A DNA stretch of 64,000 nt, taken from Nocardia ninae NBRC 108245. GTDB lineage: Bacteria > Actinomycetota > Actinomycetes > Mycobacteriales > Mycobacteriaceae. The translations under genes were made by a program, and so were the position numbers. Numbering within the stretch: position 1 is the first letter of the stretch; each line of letters opens with the position of its first letter. Positions 24,720-33,019 of the stretch are shown here, one piece after another. The notes below the pieces were generated by a model, which ran no database searches, was not told the origin of the DNA, and worked only from the letters and a program-made list of their open reading frames with translations. The DNA lies in the NCBI RefSeq assembly GCF_007990755.1, contig NZ_BJXA01000001.1:186001-250000 (forward strand), read 5' to 3'.

Positions 24720-25607
24720 CTACCTTCCCAGCACCGCCAGCACGCTGCGCGCCTGATGGTCGGCGCCGAGTTGGTTGGGATGGAACGGCACCGCTGGGCC
24801 CGGCGGGTTGCTCGACCAGGGGACCAGACCTTCCACCCACCGGGTACCGGGCGGCTGGCAGCCGTCGTGGCCAGCGCTGGTGCTGTAGGTGTCGACCAGC
24901 TCCACGCCGGTTGCTCGGGCCACGCGTGCCAGCATCGCGTTCAACTCGATGAGCTTGCGACCCAACCAGTCCGCGTCGGCGTCGGCGATCGGCACGGTGG
25001 GGAAGCAGCCGGGGCCGGTGCTGACGCCCTCGAAGTAATCGAGCAGCAGGATGCGTGCCCGGGGTGCGCGCTGCCGGATCCCTTCGATCGTCGCGGTCAC
25101 CTTGTGTTCTGCCGCGGCGATGTTCACAGACATCTGGTCGACGCCGCCAGTGACGAGTGTGTCCAGGCACGGCGAGACGGCCGGATCGGCGGTCACGCAC
25201 TGCTGCACCGTCACCGCCAATTTCGCATCGTTGCCGCCGATTTCGAGGGTCACCAGGTCGGTCGAGGGGGTGAGCCGATCGAACTGCGGGGGATTGACTC
25301 CGAGCGGGACCTGCTGCGGCGCAGTCATATTCACCGTCATCGCCCCACCACACGTCGCATCCCGGAACACCGGGACCGCCAACGCGGCCGCCACCTGCTT
25401 GGCATAGCTACCCCGGCTCTGCGCACACCCCAGCGGCGCGAATTCACCCGTCGCCTGCGTCAGCGACGCATCGGCCGCCCACGAATCACCCAGCGCGACA
25501 TACTCACCGACTCCGGGCGCCGCCGACGCCACCGGAGCACCACCCACCGGCCACACCAGACCCATTGCCGCACACGCGATCAACACTCGCGACGTCTTCC
25601 GCACCAT
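24720..25607 (-). CDS. Secreted SGNH/GDSL hydrolase (lipase/esterase)
   Basis: A ~295-residue exported hydrolase. The start MVRKTSRVLIACAAMGL gives a signal peptide with cleavage near ASAAP. The SGNH blocks are present: YVALGDSWAADAS (block I Ser), CGGAMTVNM (block II Gly), LEIGGNDAKL (block III Asn) and HPNQLGADHQA (block V Asp/His variant). Six or more Cys residues suggest disulphides. Close relatives act on lipids or phospholipids outside the cell. ATG at 25607. It is divergent from a lipoprotein gene 101 bp away. Confidence 0.92.
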   Translation of the reverse strand: MVRKTSRVLIACAAMGLVWPVGGAPVASAAPGVGEYVALGDSWAADASLTQATGEFAPLGCAQSRGSYAKQVAAALAVPVFRDATCGGAMTVNMTAPQQVPLGVNPPQFDRLTPSTDLVTLEIGGNDAKLAVTVQQCVTADPAVSPCLDTLVTGGVDQMSVNIAAAEHKVTATIEGIRQRAPRARILLLDYFEGVSTGPGCFPTVPIADADADWLGRKLIELNAMLARVARATGVELVDTYSTSAGHDGCQPPGTRWVEGLVPWSSNPPGPAVPFHPNQLGADHQARSVLAVLGR

Positions 25608-25708
25608 GCCTCCACACCAGCCAGCCCGACCCAACTGGACGAGCGCCCAGTGCTGGTGAACCTAGCATCCACACTGACACCAATCTCCCGACACCCCAGC
25701 GCTATACG

Positions 25709-26371
25709 ATGCAGCCCATGCCACACCGTCGCTCCTGCCTCGCGGCCGCACTCGGAGCGCTCCTGATCACCGTCACCACCGGCTGCATCGGCGCGGTCGA
25801 CCGCGCCGACTTCGAGAAAACCATCCAGGCCCGCGGCGGCGGACTCGTCTCCGCCCTGCCCGCCGCCGCCCTCGACACCCTGCGGCAACGCCTCGGCACC
25901 CCCGACATCCACGCGACCGTCATGCTGCTCACCGCACCGGAGTCGCACAGCCTCACCCTGCAGGTCCGCTCACCACAGGTCGACCGACTCCTCACGGAGA
26001 ACAAGAACCTCGCCATCAAGGACAGCGCCGTCCATCTGCGTATCCGCGTGCCGGGTCGGCCGGACCAACAGGACGACTACACCTTCGCCAACGGAACCCT
26101 GCACGGCCCCACACCGGTACACGTATCGGCCTTCGTCGACCTGGACAGCGAAACATTCGACGTCCGAGACGTTTCCGGACTGCTCAAACTCGAGGAAGTC
26201 GTCGACACCGCCCTCACCCAGACCGGTGTGGAGGACGGCTACGTCTCGTCGATCGTGATCAGCCGCGTCGACGCCGACCTTCTCATGAGCGTCCACGTCA
26301 CCTCACCGCGCACCACGATGGTCGCCCAATTCGACCGTGCCGGAACATTTCTACGGATGCAGCAGCTATGA
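25709..26371 (+). CDS. Lipoprotein, LppX/LprG-like in outline, family not recognised
   Basis: A ~220-residue lipoprotein. MQPMPHRRSCLAAALGALL is the signal, with the lipobox ending TTGC, so Cys ~23 should be acylated. The mature region alternates strands (ATVMLLTAPESHSLTLQV, HVSAFVDLDSETFDVRDV, SSIVISRVDADLLMSVHV), suggesting a beta-rich domain. I cannot assign it to a named family. The ATG at 25709 or 25718 could be used. Its stop overlaps the next ATG (ATGA), so the two genes are translated together, and the two products probably work together at the membrane. Confidence 0.8.
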   Translation: MQPMPHRRSCLAAALGALLITVTTGCIGAVDRADFEKTIQARGGGLVSALPAAALDTLRQRLGTPDIHATVMLLTAPESHSLTLQVRSPQVDRLLTENKNLAIKDSAVHLRIRVPGRPDQQDDYTFANGTLHGPTPVHVSAFVDLDSETFDVRDVSGLLKLEEVVDTALTQTGVEDGYVSSIVISRVDADLLMSVHVTSPRTTMVAQFDRAGTFLRMQQL

Positions 26372-26805
26372 GCGAAGAGTACCGATCGGACCGGACCGAC
26401 GAGCACCTCACCGACGCCGCCCCGCGACGGTCCCCGGGGATCCTGGCGACACTGGCCGCGATCCTCTGTTTCACCGGCATACTCGGCTGCCTGCTCCCGA
26501 TCGCCATCTGGCCCGGCGAAGCGAAGCTGACCGCACCACTGTTCTGCGACGCACCGTACACAGAACCGATCGTCGTCTCCGACACCTACCACGACTCCGA
26601 AGGCCGCAGCACCAACTATTCGCTGTACTGCGTCGGCGAGCGCGGCCAGTACACCGAGGCCGGATTCCTGCGACCGTGGTTGGCGTTGTGGGCGCTGCAT
26701 ACCGTCATCGTGATCGTCTTGGTGATGATGGGGCGCGCATGGCGGAGGTGGCGTCCGGCGGGGCCTGCCGAACCAGCGAAACTCACGGAATCTACCGAAC
26801 TATAG
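26368..26805 (+). CDS. Two-helix membrane protein paired with the lipoprotein
   Basis: A 145-residue protein with transmembrane segments at residues ~27-48 (LATLAAILCFTGILGCLLPI) and ~104-124 (WALHTVIVIVLVMMG). Between them is an external loop with two Cys residues (PLFCDAP and SLYCVGE). The C-terminus is a short charged tail. The family is not recognised. It is translationally coupled to the lipoprotein gene by a 4-bp overlap. It ends before a palindrome at 26827. Confidence 0.8.
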   Translation: MSEEYRSDRTDEHLTDAAPRRSPGILATLAAILCFTGILGCLLPIAIWPGEAKLTAPLFCDAPYTEPIVVSDTYHDSEGRSTNYSLYCVGERGQYTEAGFLRPWLALWALHTVIVIVLVMMGRAWRRWRPAGPAEPAKLTESTEL

Positions 26806-26826
26806 GGACCCGCCTGACATCCAGTT

Positions 26827-26843
26827 AACGTCACAGTGACGTT
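26827..26843. promoter_or_regulatory. 17-bp palindrome AACGTCAC-A-GTGACGTT (copy 1)
   Basis: A perfect palindrome in the convergent gap 26806-26986, followed by TT. It can fold as a 7-bp stem with a 3-nt loop and then a short T-run, so a terminator role is possible. The same core recurs at 28020-28037. Confidence 0.6.
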
Positions 26844-26986
26844 TTGCAGCAGGGTTCCCTGTCAGCAGTCAGGACGGCGGGGGAGTCCGCCATCACCTCG
26901 AGGCGCAACCCGGTACAAGATCATGGGGACATGGTGACAGCATTTCGCGGGTAGCCGACACCATCAAGTCCCCACGATCTCGAAGT

Positions 26987-27613
26987 TCAGGCGGGGACGA
27001 TGACGGGCTCATCCGCCGGCTTCGCGTGAAAGCCGGGCAAGTACCGATTCGCTGTCGGGATCATCAGCTGGATCAGCGGACCGATACCGAACGCGTAGAC
27101 GAGCGTGCCGATCCCGATGCTGCCACCGAGCAGCCAGCCGGTCGACAACACCGTCACCTCGATGACGGTCCGCACCACCCACACCGACACACCGGTCCGG
27201 CGAACCAGTCCAGTCATCAGTCCATCACGCGGTCCAGGAACCATCCCGGCACCGATATACAACACCGTCGCAATCGCATTCAGCACCACCGCGGCACCCA
27301 TCGCACCCGCCTGCGCCGGAAGCGCCTCCCACGCGGGCAGCAACCACAGCCCGACATCGACCGACACCGCGATGACCACCACATTGCTCACCGTCCCCAG
27401 ACCGGGCCGCTGCCGCAACGGAATCCAGGCCAGCAGCACCACAATCCCGGTCACCGCCGTCACCGCACCGAAACTGATCGGCACATGGTGCGCCACACCC
27501 TGATGGAACACATCCCACGGATCCAGCCCGAGCCCGGCCCGCACCATCACAGCCATCGAGAACCCGTACAACCACAACCCGACATACAGCGCGACCAACC
27601 GGCGAATCAACAC
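26987..27613 (-). CDS. YczE/YitT-like integral membrane protein
   Basis: A ~208-residue protein with five or six transmembrane helices. It matches the YczE group: LVALYVGLWLYGFSMAVMVRAGLGLDPWDVFHQGVA at the N-terminus, then SFGAVTAVTGIVVLLAWIPL, VPGPRDGLMTGLVRRTG and GGSIGIGTLVYAFGIGPLIQ. Function is not established in any organism that I know of. The open frame begins at a GTG at 27676, but the sequence between has a promoter-like TTGACT. The GTG at 27613 fits the usual family length and is used. It faces the small peptide gene upstream. Confidence 0.85.
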   Translation of the reverse strand: MLIRRLVALYVGLWLYGFSMAVMVRAGLGLDPWDVFHQGVAHHVPISFGAVTAVTGIVVLLAWIPLRQRPGLGTVSNVVVIAVSVDVGLWLLPAWEALPAQAGAMGAAVVLNAIATVLYIGAGMVPGPRDGLMTGLVRRTGVSVWVVRTVIEVTVLSTGWLLGGSIGIGTLVYAFGIGPLIQLMIPTANRYLPGFHAKPADEPVIVPA

Positions 27614-27827
27614 CGGATCAGCATGACCGACCACTGGTATCTGAAAACAGAGCCAGTCAACAACATCTGGCCCCACAGGTGGCCTGCCAGGTGGACCCGA
27701 ACCCTGAGATCATCACCGCGAAACGTACCCGCCGCGGCGTAGGCGGACGATCCCTGCGACCGATGCGCCACGAGGCATGGCCGAACAACACTGGCAGACA
27801 ACGAAGTCAGCGAGGCAAAGGAACGTC

Positions 27828-27968
27828 ATGAGCATCTTCCGCAAGAACAGCGACAAGCCGGACAAGGATGCCGAGACGACCAGGTCGACCATTTCCGACA
27901 CCGACGTGGACGGCGAGCGGCGTCGGCGCCTGCTCGGCGGCTACTACGGCATCGGCAACGGAATTTGA
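27828..27968 (+). CDS. 46-residue peptide with glycine-rich tail
   Basis: ATG at 27828 with AAAGGA seven nucleotides upstream. The peptide is MSIFRKNSDKPDKDAET... with a strongly charged, probably unfolded N-terminal two thirds, then ERRRR and a short apolar tail LLGGYYGIGNGI at the C-terminus. There is no signal peptide. A charged leader, a multibasic site and a small Gly/Tyr/Ile core are the outline of a processed peptide, but no modification enzyme is nearby, so this is only a suggestion. A 16-bp inverted repeat follows at 27999-28057. Confidence 0.6.
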   Translation: MSIFRKNSDKPDKDAETTRSTISDTDVDGERRRRLLGGYYGIGNGI

Positions 27969-27998
27969 CCGGAGGGGCTGACCTCCAACAGGTTTCAT

Positions 27999-28057
27999 GG
28001 TCCACCGCCCTACCTCCAAAACGTCACTGTGACGATTCATTGGTAGGGCGGTGGACC
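27999..28057. repeat. 16-bp perfect inverted repeat enclosing palindrome copy 2
   Basis: Arms GGTCCACCGCCCTACC (27999-28014) and its exact complement (28042-28057), spaced by 27 nt. The spacer contains AACGTCAC-T-GTGACGATT (28020-28037), a near-copy of the palindrome at 26827. It begins 30 bp after the peptide stop, so it may end that transcript, but the nested palindrome suggests protein binding. Confidence 0.75.
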
Positions 28058-28289
28058 CAGGGGAGAGGTCGCAAGTACTCGATCCAGAACCCGCTCAATA
28101 CATTCCGCTCAAAACGGGCACAGACAGGAATATTTACATCGGCGAGAATCTGGCCAAGGGGAGATCGCCACGAGTCAACCTGCTCAACGACCCGGCCGCA
28201 CCGAGTAGGCCCCGGAGGAGTCCGGGCGGACTGGCGCAAGTGACGCCGAAACATCGCACATACCAGCGACATTGCACGGCGCGGCCCCC

Positions 28290-28321
28290 GATTATCCGCA
28301 CCTGTTTCTGTGCCGATAATC
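28290..28321. terminator. Stem-loop in the gap before DinB
   Basis: GATTATCCGCAC (28290-28301) pairs with 28310-28321 with one mismatch and an 8-nt loop. The gap 28058-28489 otherwise shows no gene. The strand it serves is unclear. Confidence 0.5.
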
Positions 28322-28489
28322 AACATTATGTCAACTAGTCGGCATCTACCTCAGATGTGATCAACCGCAGCCCGCTCTCCCCGGGCTGCCGCGAAGCTCC
28401 GACCACACGGCCGTGGTCGAGCCCGGGCAAGCCGCAGCGATACGCTGGCCCGCCCGCCGCTCGATAACGTCGGTACCCGAACGGTACGT

Positions 28490-28993
28490 TCACACGGTCG
28501 ATTGCTCCGGTATACCCTTCTCGATCTGCTCACGCAGTATGTCGCCATGCCCAGCATGCCTGGCGAACTCTTGGATCATCAGGAGCAGGGTCCAGCGCAT
28601 GCTGACCTTCCCCTCCCGAGGATTGTCCTTGGTGTCATCGAGCTCGAACCGGGCCGTGATCTCCCGGGACCTTTGGCTAGCGCTCTCGTATTCGGCGATA
28701 ACGTCCGCCAGCGTTTCGCCGTCGGCGACCGCGAACGTACCCTCGTCGCGGCCCGAGTACCCGTCGCACTCGGATTCGTCGAGCTCCGCCCAGAACCGTT
28801 GGAACCAGATCCGTTCCGCGGCCGCGGCGTGCTTGATCAACGAGATCGGCGTCGTCAGCGACGCGACGAGTCGACGGCGGGCATCCTCCTCGGACAGTCC
28901 GCGTACGGTCTCGATGAGCGCTTCACGGTTGAGATCGAGCAGGTTCTCGATGACCGCTCGCTCGCTGCCGTCGGTAATTCCGAAGGTACTCAT
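28490..28993 (-). CDS. DinB family protein (DUF664-type)
   Basis: A 167-residue four-helix-bundle protein. It has NLLDLNREALIETVRGLSEEDARRRLVASLTTPISLIKHAAAAERIWFQRF with the first metal-binding His, and LLLMIQEFARHAGHGDILREQIEKG with the second His pair, as in DinB/YfiT enzymes. Members include metal-dependent thiol transferases such as mycothiol S-transferases, so a thiol-related role is possible in an actinomycete. Start: ATG at 28993 (MSTFGITDGSE) rather than the upstream ATG at 29053. The 315-bp gap to the next gene upstream must hold its promoter; I see no gene in it. Confidence 0.88.
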   Translation of the reverse strand: MSTFGITDGSERAVIENLLDLNREALIETVRGLSEEDARRRLVASLTTPISLIKHAAAAERIWFQRFWAELDESECDGYSGRDEGTFAVADGETLADVIAEYESASQRSREITARFELDDTKDNPREGKVSMRWTLLLMIQEFARHAGHGDILREQIEKGIPEQSTV

Positions 28994-29308
28994 AAGCTTT
29001 CGCTCCGTTTCATGGCATGGTTGAGCCCGGTGTCGGCGGGCTGATTGACGCAAGGCAGCATCGATCGATCTCGAAAGAGAGAGACGAAGAGTCCGGTGTC
29101 CGGGACGACCGGGAAGAGAGGCGCTCGCCGCAAAATATTTGCGAACCGAGCGTGGGCGGTGCGGGCTGCTATCAGCGCCGCAGCCCCGACCTGTCAGAAG
29201 GTCTGCTGCCTTGGTCAGTATGCCGTAGATATCGATTCCGGGCGAGCTTTCCGGAGCGATCGAGAGGCGCCGGGGACCCGTCGACTTGGACAGGTCCCCC
29301 GCTATCCC

Positions 29309-29752
29309 CTAGTGCCAGTTGCTGATCTGCACGTCGTGCGGGTCCGGCGCACCCGTTCCGGTTTCGACCAACTGCTTCAAACTCATCAGGTAGATCGCCC
29401 ACTTGGTGCTGCAGTGATGCATGAACTCACCCGGTTCCTTCCAGCCCCGATGCTGGAAAAGGATGATCGTGAACCCTTCCTCTTCCTTCAGGTCCCACAC
29501 CACTTCGGTGCCGATCCACTCCTCGGGTCCGTCGACCACCTCCCACAGCACCCGCTTGCCGGGCTGCAGGTCGACCACCTTCATATCGAATCCACCTGCG
29601 GTGAAACGGAACTGGATGACTCCCCCGGGGTTCGTATCCCCCTTCGTGTCACTCGCCCACCAGCCGGCCAGGCCCTCGATCGAGGTCAAGGCCGCATAGA
29701 CGTCGTCCACCGACGCCGACCCGACCCCGACCCTGTGCAGTATATCCACCAT
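29309..29752 (-). CDS. SRPBCC (AHSA1-like) domain protein 2
   Basis: A 147-residue START/Bet v1-like fold protein. It has VYAALTSIEGLAGWWASDTKGD near the N-terminus, IQFRFTAGGFDMKVVDLQPGKRVLWEVVDGPEEWIGTEVVWDL and FQHRGWKEPGEFMHHCSTKWAIYLMSLKQLVETG. It probably binds a hydrophobic ligand and is third in an operon with SRPBCC protein 1 and the ArsR regulator, 15 bp upstream. This SRPBCC/ArsR combination is common in actinobacteria, with no fixed function. Confidence 0.92.
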   Translation of the reverse strand: MVDILHRVGVGSASVDDVYAALTSIEGLAGWWASDTKGDTNPGGVIQFRFTAGGFDMKVVDLQPGKRVLWEVVDGPEEWIGTEVVWDLKEEEGFTIILFQHRGWKEPGEFMHHCSTKWAIYLMSLKQLVETGTGAPDPHDVQISNWH

Positions 29753-29767
29753 GTCGATCCCTCTCGA

Positions 29768-30106
29768 TTACTGCTGTTTGCTGCGTTGAATGGCCTCGGC
29801 GATGCGCTTGATGCGCTGCAGCCGTGCGTCCCAGGTAGATCCGACGGCATTGAGTTGCGCGACCGCACGGGCCAGTTGGGCGTCGTCGACCCGGTAGCGC
29901 CGCTCCCGGCCCTCGGGTGTGCCGTGTACCAACCCGACCCGGTCCAGTACACCCAGATGTCGGGCGACGGCCTGCCTGGTGACCGGTAGTCGGTCACTGA
30001 GGCTGGTGGCGGTGCCCTCACCGTCGGTGAGGAGTAGATCGAGCATGCGACGCCGGGTCGGGTCCCCTATCGCGGACCACAGCTCATCGTCGACCACACC
30101 GCTCAT
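29768..30106 (-). CDS. ArsR family transcriptional regulator
   Basis: A 112-residue winged-helix repressor: ELWSAIGDPTRRRMLDLLL, TSLSDRLPVTRQAVARHLGVLDRVGLVHG and the wing RERRYRVDDAQ. It lacks the metal-binding Cys motif of ArsR/SmtB proteins, so it is a non-metal member. The ATG at 30106 overlaps the stop of SRPBCC protein 1 by 4 bp. Two identical-spacing inverted repeats (CGCAAC-N5-GTTGCG) upstream of the operon are the likely binding sites, giving autoregulation. Confidence 0.92.
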   Translation of the reverse strand: MSGVVDDELWSAIGDPTRRRMLDLLLTDGEGTATSLSDRLPVTRQAVARHLGVLDRVGLVHGTPEGRERRYRVDDAQLARAVAQLNAVGSTWDARLQRIKRIAEAIQRSKQQ

Positions 30107-30567
30107 CGGCGCGCGACCAGCCGTTCCGCGCACTGTACGAGCCGCGGCAGGAACCAGTCCCAGCCCTTGATGTGCTCGCTGTATTCCTTTTCGAGCGCGG
30201 CGATCTCCCACCCCATCTCGCGGAAACCCGTTTCGGTCATCCGCACCGAGGTGCCGTCACCGGAGGGCGCGAGCTCGAAGGTGACGAACAGGGAATTGCC
30301 GACGCCCGCAGGTTCCTCGGCCGGATGGGTCCAGCGGAAGGAGAACAACCGGTGCGGCTGCGCGTCGACGACCGTGATCGGGACGATCTGCACGTCCGGA
30401 GTGCCGCGCTCCCCCCAGACGAGTTCGCCGACCGCACCGGGTACCGGCTCCAAGGCCACGTCGTCGGGCCACCACTCCTTGAGATGCGTAGGGCTGCTGA
30501 TGACCTCGTAGACCACCTCCGGTGTGGCCTCGACGTACATCGTCCGTTCGATCTGTCCGTACTCCAT
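30103..30567 (-). CDS. SRPBCC domain protein 1
   Basis: A 154-residue protein of the activator of Hsp90 (AHSA1)-like SRPBCC fold: TMYVEATPEVVYEVISSPTHLKEWWPDDVAL, then LVWGERGTPDVQIVPITVVDAQPHRLFSFRWTHP and TSVRMTETGFREMGWE. It probably binds a small lipophilic molecule. The first possible start is a TTG at 30588, but ATG 30567 has GGAG seven bases upstream and is preferred; the TTG also falls inside the first operator. It is the first gene of the three-gene operon. Confidence 0.92.
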   Translation of the reverse strand: MEYGQIERTMYVEATPEVVYEVISSPTHLKEWWPDDVALEPVPGAVGELVWGERGTPDVQIVPITVVDAQPHRLFSFRWTHPAEEPAGVGNSLFVTFELAPSGDGTSVRMTETGFREMGWEIAALEKEYSEHIKGWDWFLPRLVQCAERLVARR

Positions 30568-30583
30568 GTCGACTCCTTCGATT

Positions 30584-30600
30584 CGCAACCTTTTGTTGCG
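30584..30600. promoter_or_regulatory. Operator CGCAAC-N5-GTTGCG, copy 1
   Basis: A 17-bp inverted repeat, 16 bp upstream of the SRPBCC protein 1 start. The second copy is 45 bp away, just over four helical turns, on the same face of the DNA. Likely target of the ArsR protein. Confidence 0.75.
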
Positions 30601-30628
30601 GATGACGTTAACCGTCTATCCCGCGAAG

Positions 30629-30645
30629 CGCAACACTTTGTTGCG
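30629..30645. promoter_or_regulatory. Operator CGCAAC-N5-GTTGCG, copy 2
   Basis: Same arms and spacing as the site at 30584. It lies between the SRPBCC operon and the divergent kinase gene, so it may influence both promoters. Confidence 0.75.
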
Positions 30646-30769
30646 CGTGATGGCCGGTGGTCATCGATGCCCCCAAAACCTGCGGTCACGAATAATTCAG
30701 CGGCCCCGGCGCAGGTGATCGTTTATCCTCGGGTGGGGGCTCGGGAAGCCATTTGATCGGGTGGGCCAC

Positions 30770-33007
30770 ATGGAGATGGACCGAGTGGCGGCGACGCAAA
30801 CCGCGTTGACGCGACTGGTTGCCGAGTTCGACAGCGCCTGGGAGGACGCCGACGAACCACCGGACCTCGCTGCGCATCTGCCGGCCGAGAGCGGGCTACG
30901 ACGCTCGGCCCTCATCGAGCTGATCAAGGTAGACCTGCAGCATCGCTGGCGCGAGACCCACACCGGCAAACGCCTCGCCGAGTACCGCGCGCAGTTCCCC
31001 GAACTCGACGCCGCCCCACTACCACCGGACCTCATCTACGAGGAGATCACCGCACGCAGCCGCCGCGGCGACGACGAACTCGACCTCACCGAATACGAGC
31101 AGGACTTCGCCGCCCAGATGGCGCAGCTGGCCACCCAGCTCGACTTCGGCAGCCACTCCGCCGAGAACTTCCGCACCACGCTGCTCTCCGACGCGACGAC
31201 CAGCAATGCACTCGACACCATCGCGCCCGGTGCCACCATCGACGACTTCGACCTGTTGATCGCCCTCGGCCAAGGCGCGTTCGCCCGCGTATTCCTCGCA
31301 CGGCAGCGGTCCATGCAACGGCTTGTGGCAGTGAAGGTTTCGCGTGACCGCGGCAGCGAACCACAGACCCTCGCCCAACTGGACCACGAACACATCGTGC
31401 GCGTCTTCGACCAGCGTCAGATCGAGGAACAACACCTCAAGCTGATGTACATGCAGTACGTGCCGGGCGGCACCCTGCTCGGTGTGCTGCGCCTGGTCCG
31501 CAGCACACCGCCCGCGCAACGCACCGGCCAACTGCTGCTGGACGCGGTCGACGCCGCGGTCACCGCCGGCGGCGTACTGACCCCGCAACCCTCGCTCACC
31601 CGTGCCGACCTGGCCAAGCTGAGCTGGTCGGAAACCGTGGCCTGGCTGGGTAGCCGGCTCGCCACCGCCTTGGACTACGCCAACCGCGCGGGCGTCCTGC
31701 ACCGCGACATCAAACCCGCCAACGTCCTGCTCACCGCCGACGGGCATCCCAAGCTCGCCGACTTCAATATCAGCTTCAGCACCCACATTCCGGGAGCGAG
31801 TCCGGTCGCCTACTTCGGCGGCTCACTGGCCTACATGTCCCCCGAACAGCTCGAAGCCTGCCATCCCACCATCCCCACCACGGCCGCCGACCTCGACACC
31901 CGCAGCGACCTGTATGCGCTCGCGGTGGTGCTGTGGGAGCTGCTCACCGGGCGGCTTCCGTTCACCGACGAGCTCGGGCTCGCCGAATCCGATACCTCGC
32001 TCACCAGGATGATCGAACTGCGTCGCCAGCCGATCGACGAGCGCCAGGCGGCCCCGGTGCCACCGGACTGCCCGCAGATCCTGCGCCACGCGCTGCTGAC
32101 CTGCCTGTCCCCCGACCGCGACGATCGCTACGCCAGCGGCGCCGATCTCGCCCAACACCTCGAACTCACCCTGGACCGGACCGCCCGCGATCTCGTCGAC
32201 CCACCCTCGCGCAGTCTGCGCGGACGGTTGCGAATGCGGCCGATGCCCGTGGTGACACTGTCGAGCGCGCTCGGGCAGCTGCTCGGCGTCCTCTACCTGT
32301 CGGCGCACAACACGAAACTGCTCGACATGGAGCTCGGCGTCGACGGGCAGGCGCAACTCACCGAGCTGGGGTTGATCGCGGGGGCCGTCGGCTATCCGGT
32401 GGGCGTCGCGATCCTGCTGTACTGGTGCCGGCTCGTGTTCCTGGTCCCCTACGGGCTGCGGCACGGCAAACGCTACGACGAGCAAACGTTGGCCAAGGCG
32501 CGAGCGGACACCCTTGCCTGTAGCGACCGCATCGCCGCCGTCTCGTTCACGGCGTGGGCGCTCGCGCTGCTGGTGTTCCTCGTCAAGCTGCACGACATCG
32601 CGGACCTGTCCGCCGGGCTGCTGTTCAACCTGATCGCCTCGCACTTCGTCGCGGCCGCGGTCGCGGTCGTCTACACCTATTTCCCGGTGACGTTTTTCGT
32701 ACTGCGCTGGTACTACCCGGGATTGGTCGCCGCGGGGCACAGCTCCCCTTCGGAATCAAGCCAGTTGCGCCGGTTGGCACGGCGTAGCCGGATCTACCTC
32801 GGCATCGCCGCCTCGGTCCCGCTGTTCGGCGTCGCCGCGGGTGTGGCGTTCCTGCATCCCACCCAGCAGCAGGCGGTGCTCGCCTCGATCGTGGGGCTCT
32901 GCGTCGGCGGACTGTTCGCCTTCCTCGGCACACTGCGCGTGTTCTACACCCTCGATTCCGATCTGCACGCACTCGACCGCATCGTCGACCCGCACGCCCG
33001 ACCGTGA
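30770..33007 (+). CDS. Membrane serine/threonine protein kinase with N-terminal extension
   Basis: About 745 residues. The first ~150 form an extension of unknown function (LIKVDLQHRWRETHTGKRLAEYRAQFPEL). The kinase domain follows: GQGAFARVFLAR (glycine loop), VAVKVSRDR (Lys), HRDIKPANVLL (catalytic loop), LADFNISFS and SPEQLEA. The DFG motif reads DFN, so metal handling may differ. The last ~250 residues carry about six transmembrane helices (VTLSSALGQLLGVLYL, LGLIAGAVGYPVGVAILLYWC, FTAWALALLVFLVKL and others) instead of PASTA or sensor domains. ATG 30770 follows GGGTGGG; GTG 30761 and ATG 30776 are alternatives. The epoxide hydrolase begins 12 bp downstream. Confidence 0.92.
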   Translation: MEMDRVAATQTALTRLVAEFDSAWEDADEPPDLAAHLPAESGLRRSALIELIKVDLQHRWRETHTGKRLAEYRAQFPELDAAPLPPDLIYEEITARSRRGDDELDLTEYEQDFAAQMAQLATQLDFGSHSAENFRTTLLSDATTSNALDTIAPGATIDDFDLLIALGQGAFARVFLARQRSMQRLVAVKVSRDRGSEPQTLAQLDHEHIVRVFDQRQIEEQHLKLMYMQYVPGGTLLGVLRLVRSTPPAQRTGQLLLDAVDAAVTAGGVLTPQPSLTRADLAKLSWSETVAWLGSRLATALDYANRAGVLHRDIKPANVLLTADGHPKLADFNISFSTHIPGASPVAYFGGSLAYMSPEQLEACHPTIPTTAADLDTRSDLYALAVVLWELLTGRLPFTDELGLAESDTSLTRMIELRRQPIDERQAAPVPPDCPQILRHALLTCLSPDRDDRYASGADLAQHLELTLDRTARDLVDPPSRSLRGRLRMRPMPVVTLSSALGQLLGVLYLSAHNTKLLDMELGVDGQAQLTELGLIAGAVGYPVGVAILLYWCRLVFLVPYGLRHGKRYDEQTLAKARADTLACSDRIAAVSFTAWALALLVFLVKLHDIADLSAGLLFNLIASHFVAAAVAVVYTYFPVTFFVLRWYYPGLVAAGHSSPSESSQLRRLARRSRIYLGIAASVPLFGVAAGVAFLHPTQQQAVLASIVGLCVGGLFAFLGTLRVFYTLDSDLHALDRIVDPHARP

Positions 33008-33019
33008 CAGGACAGAACC

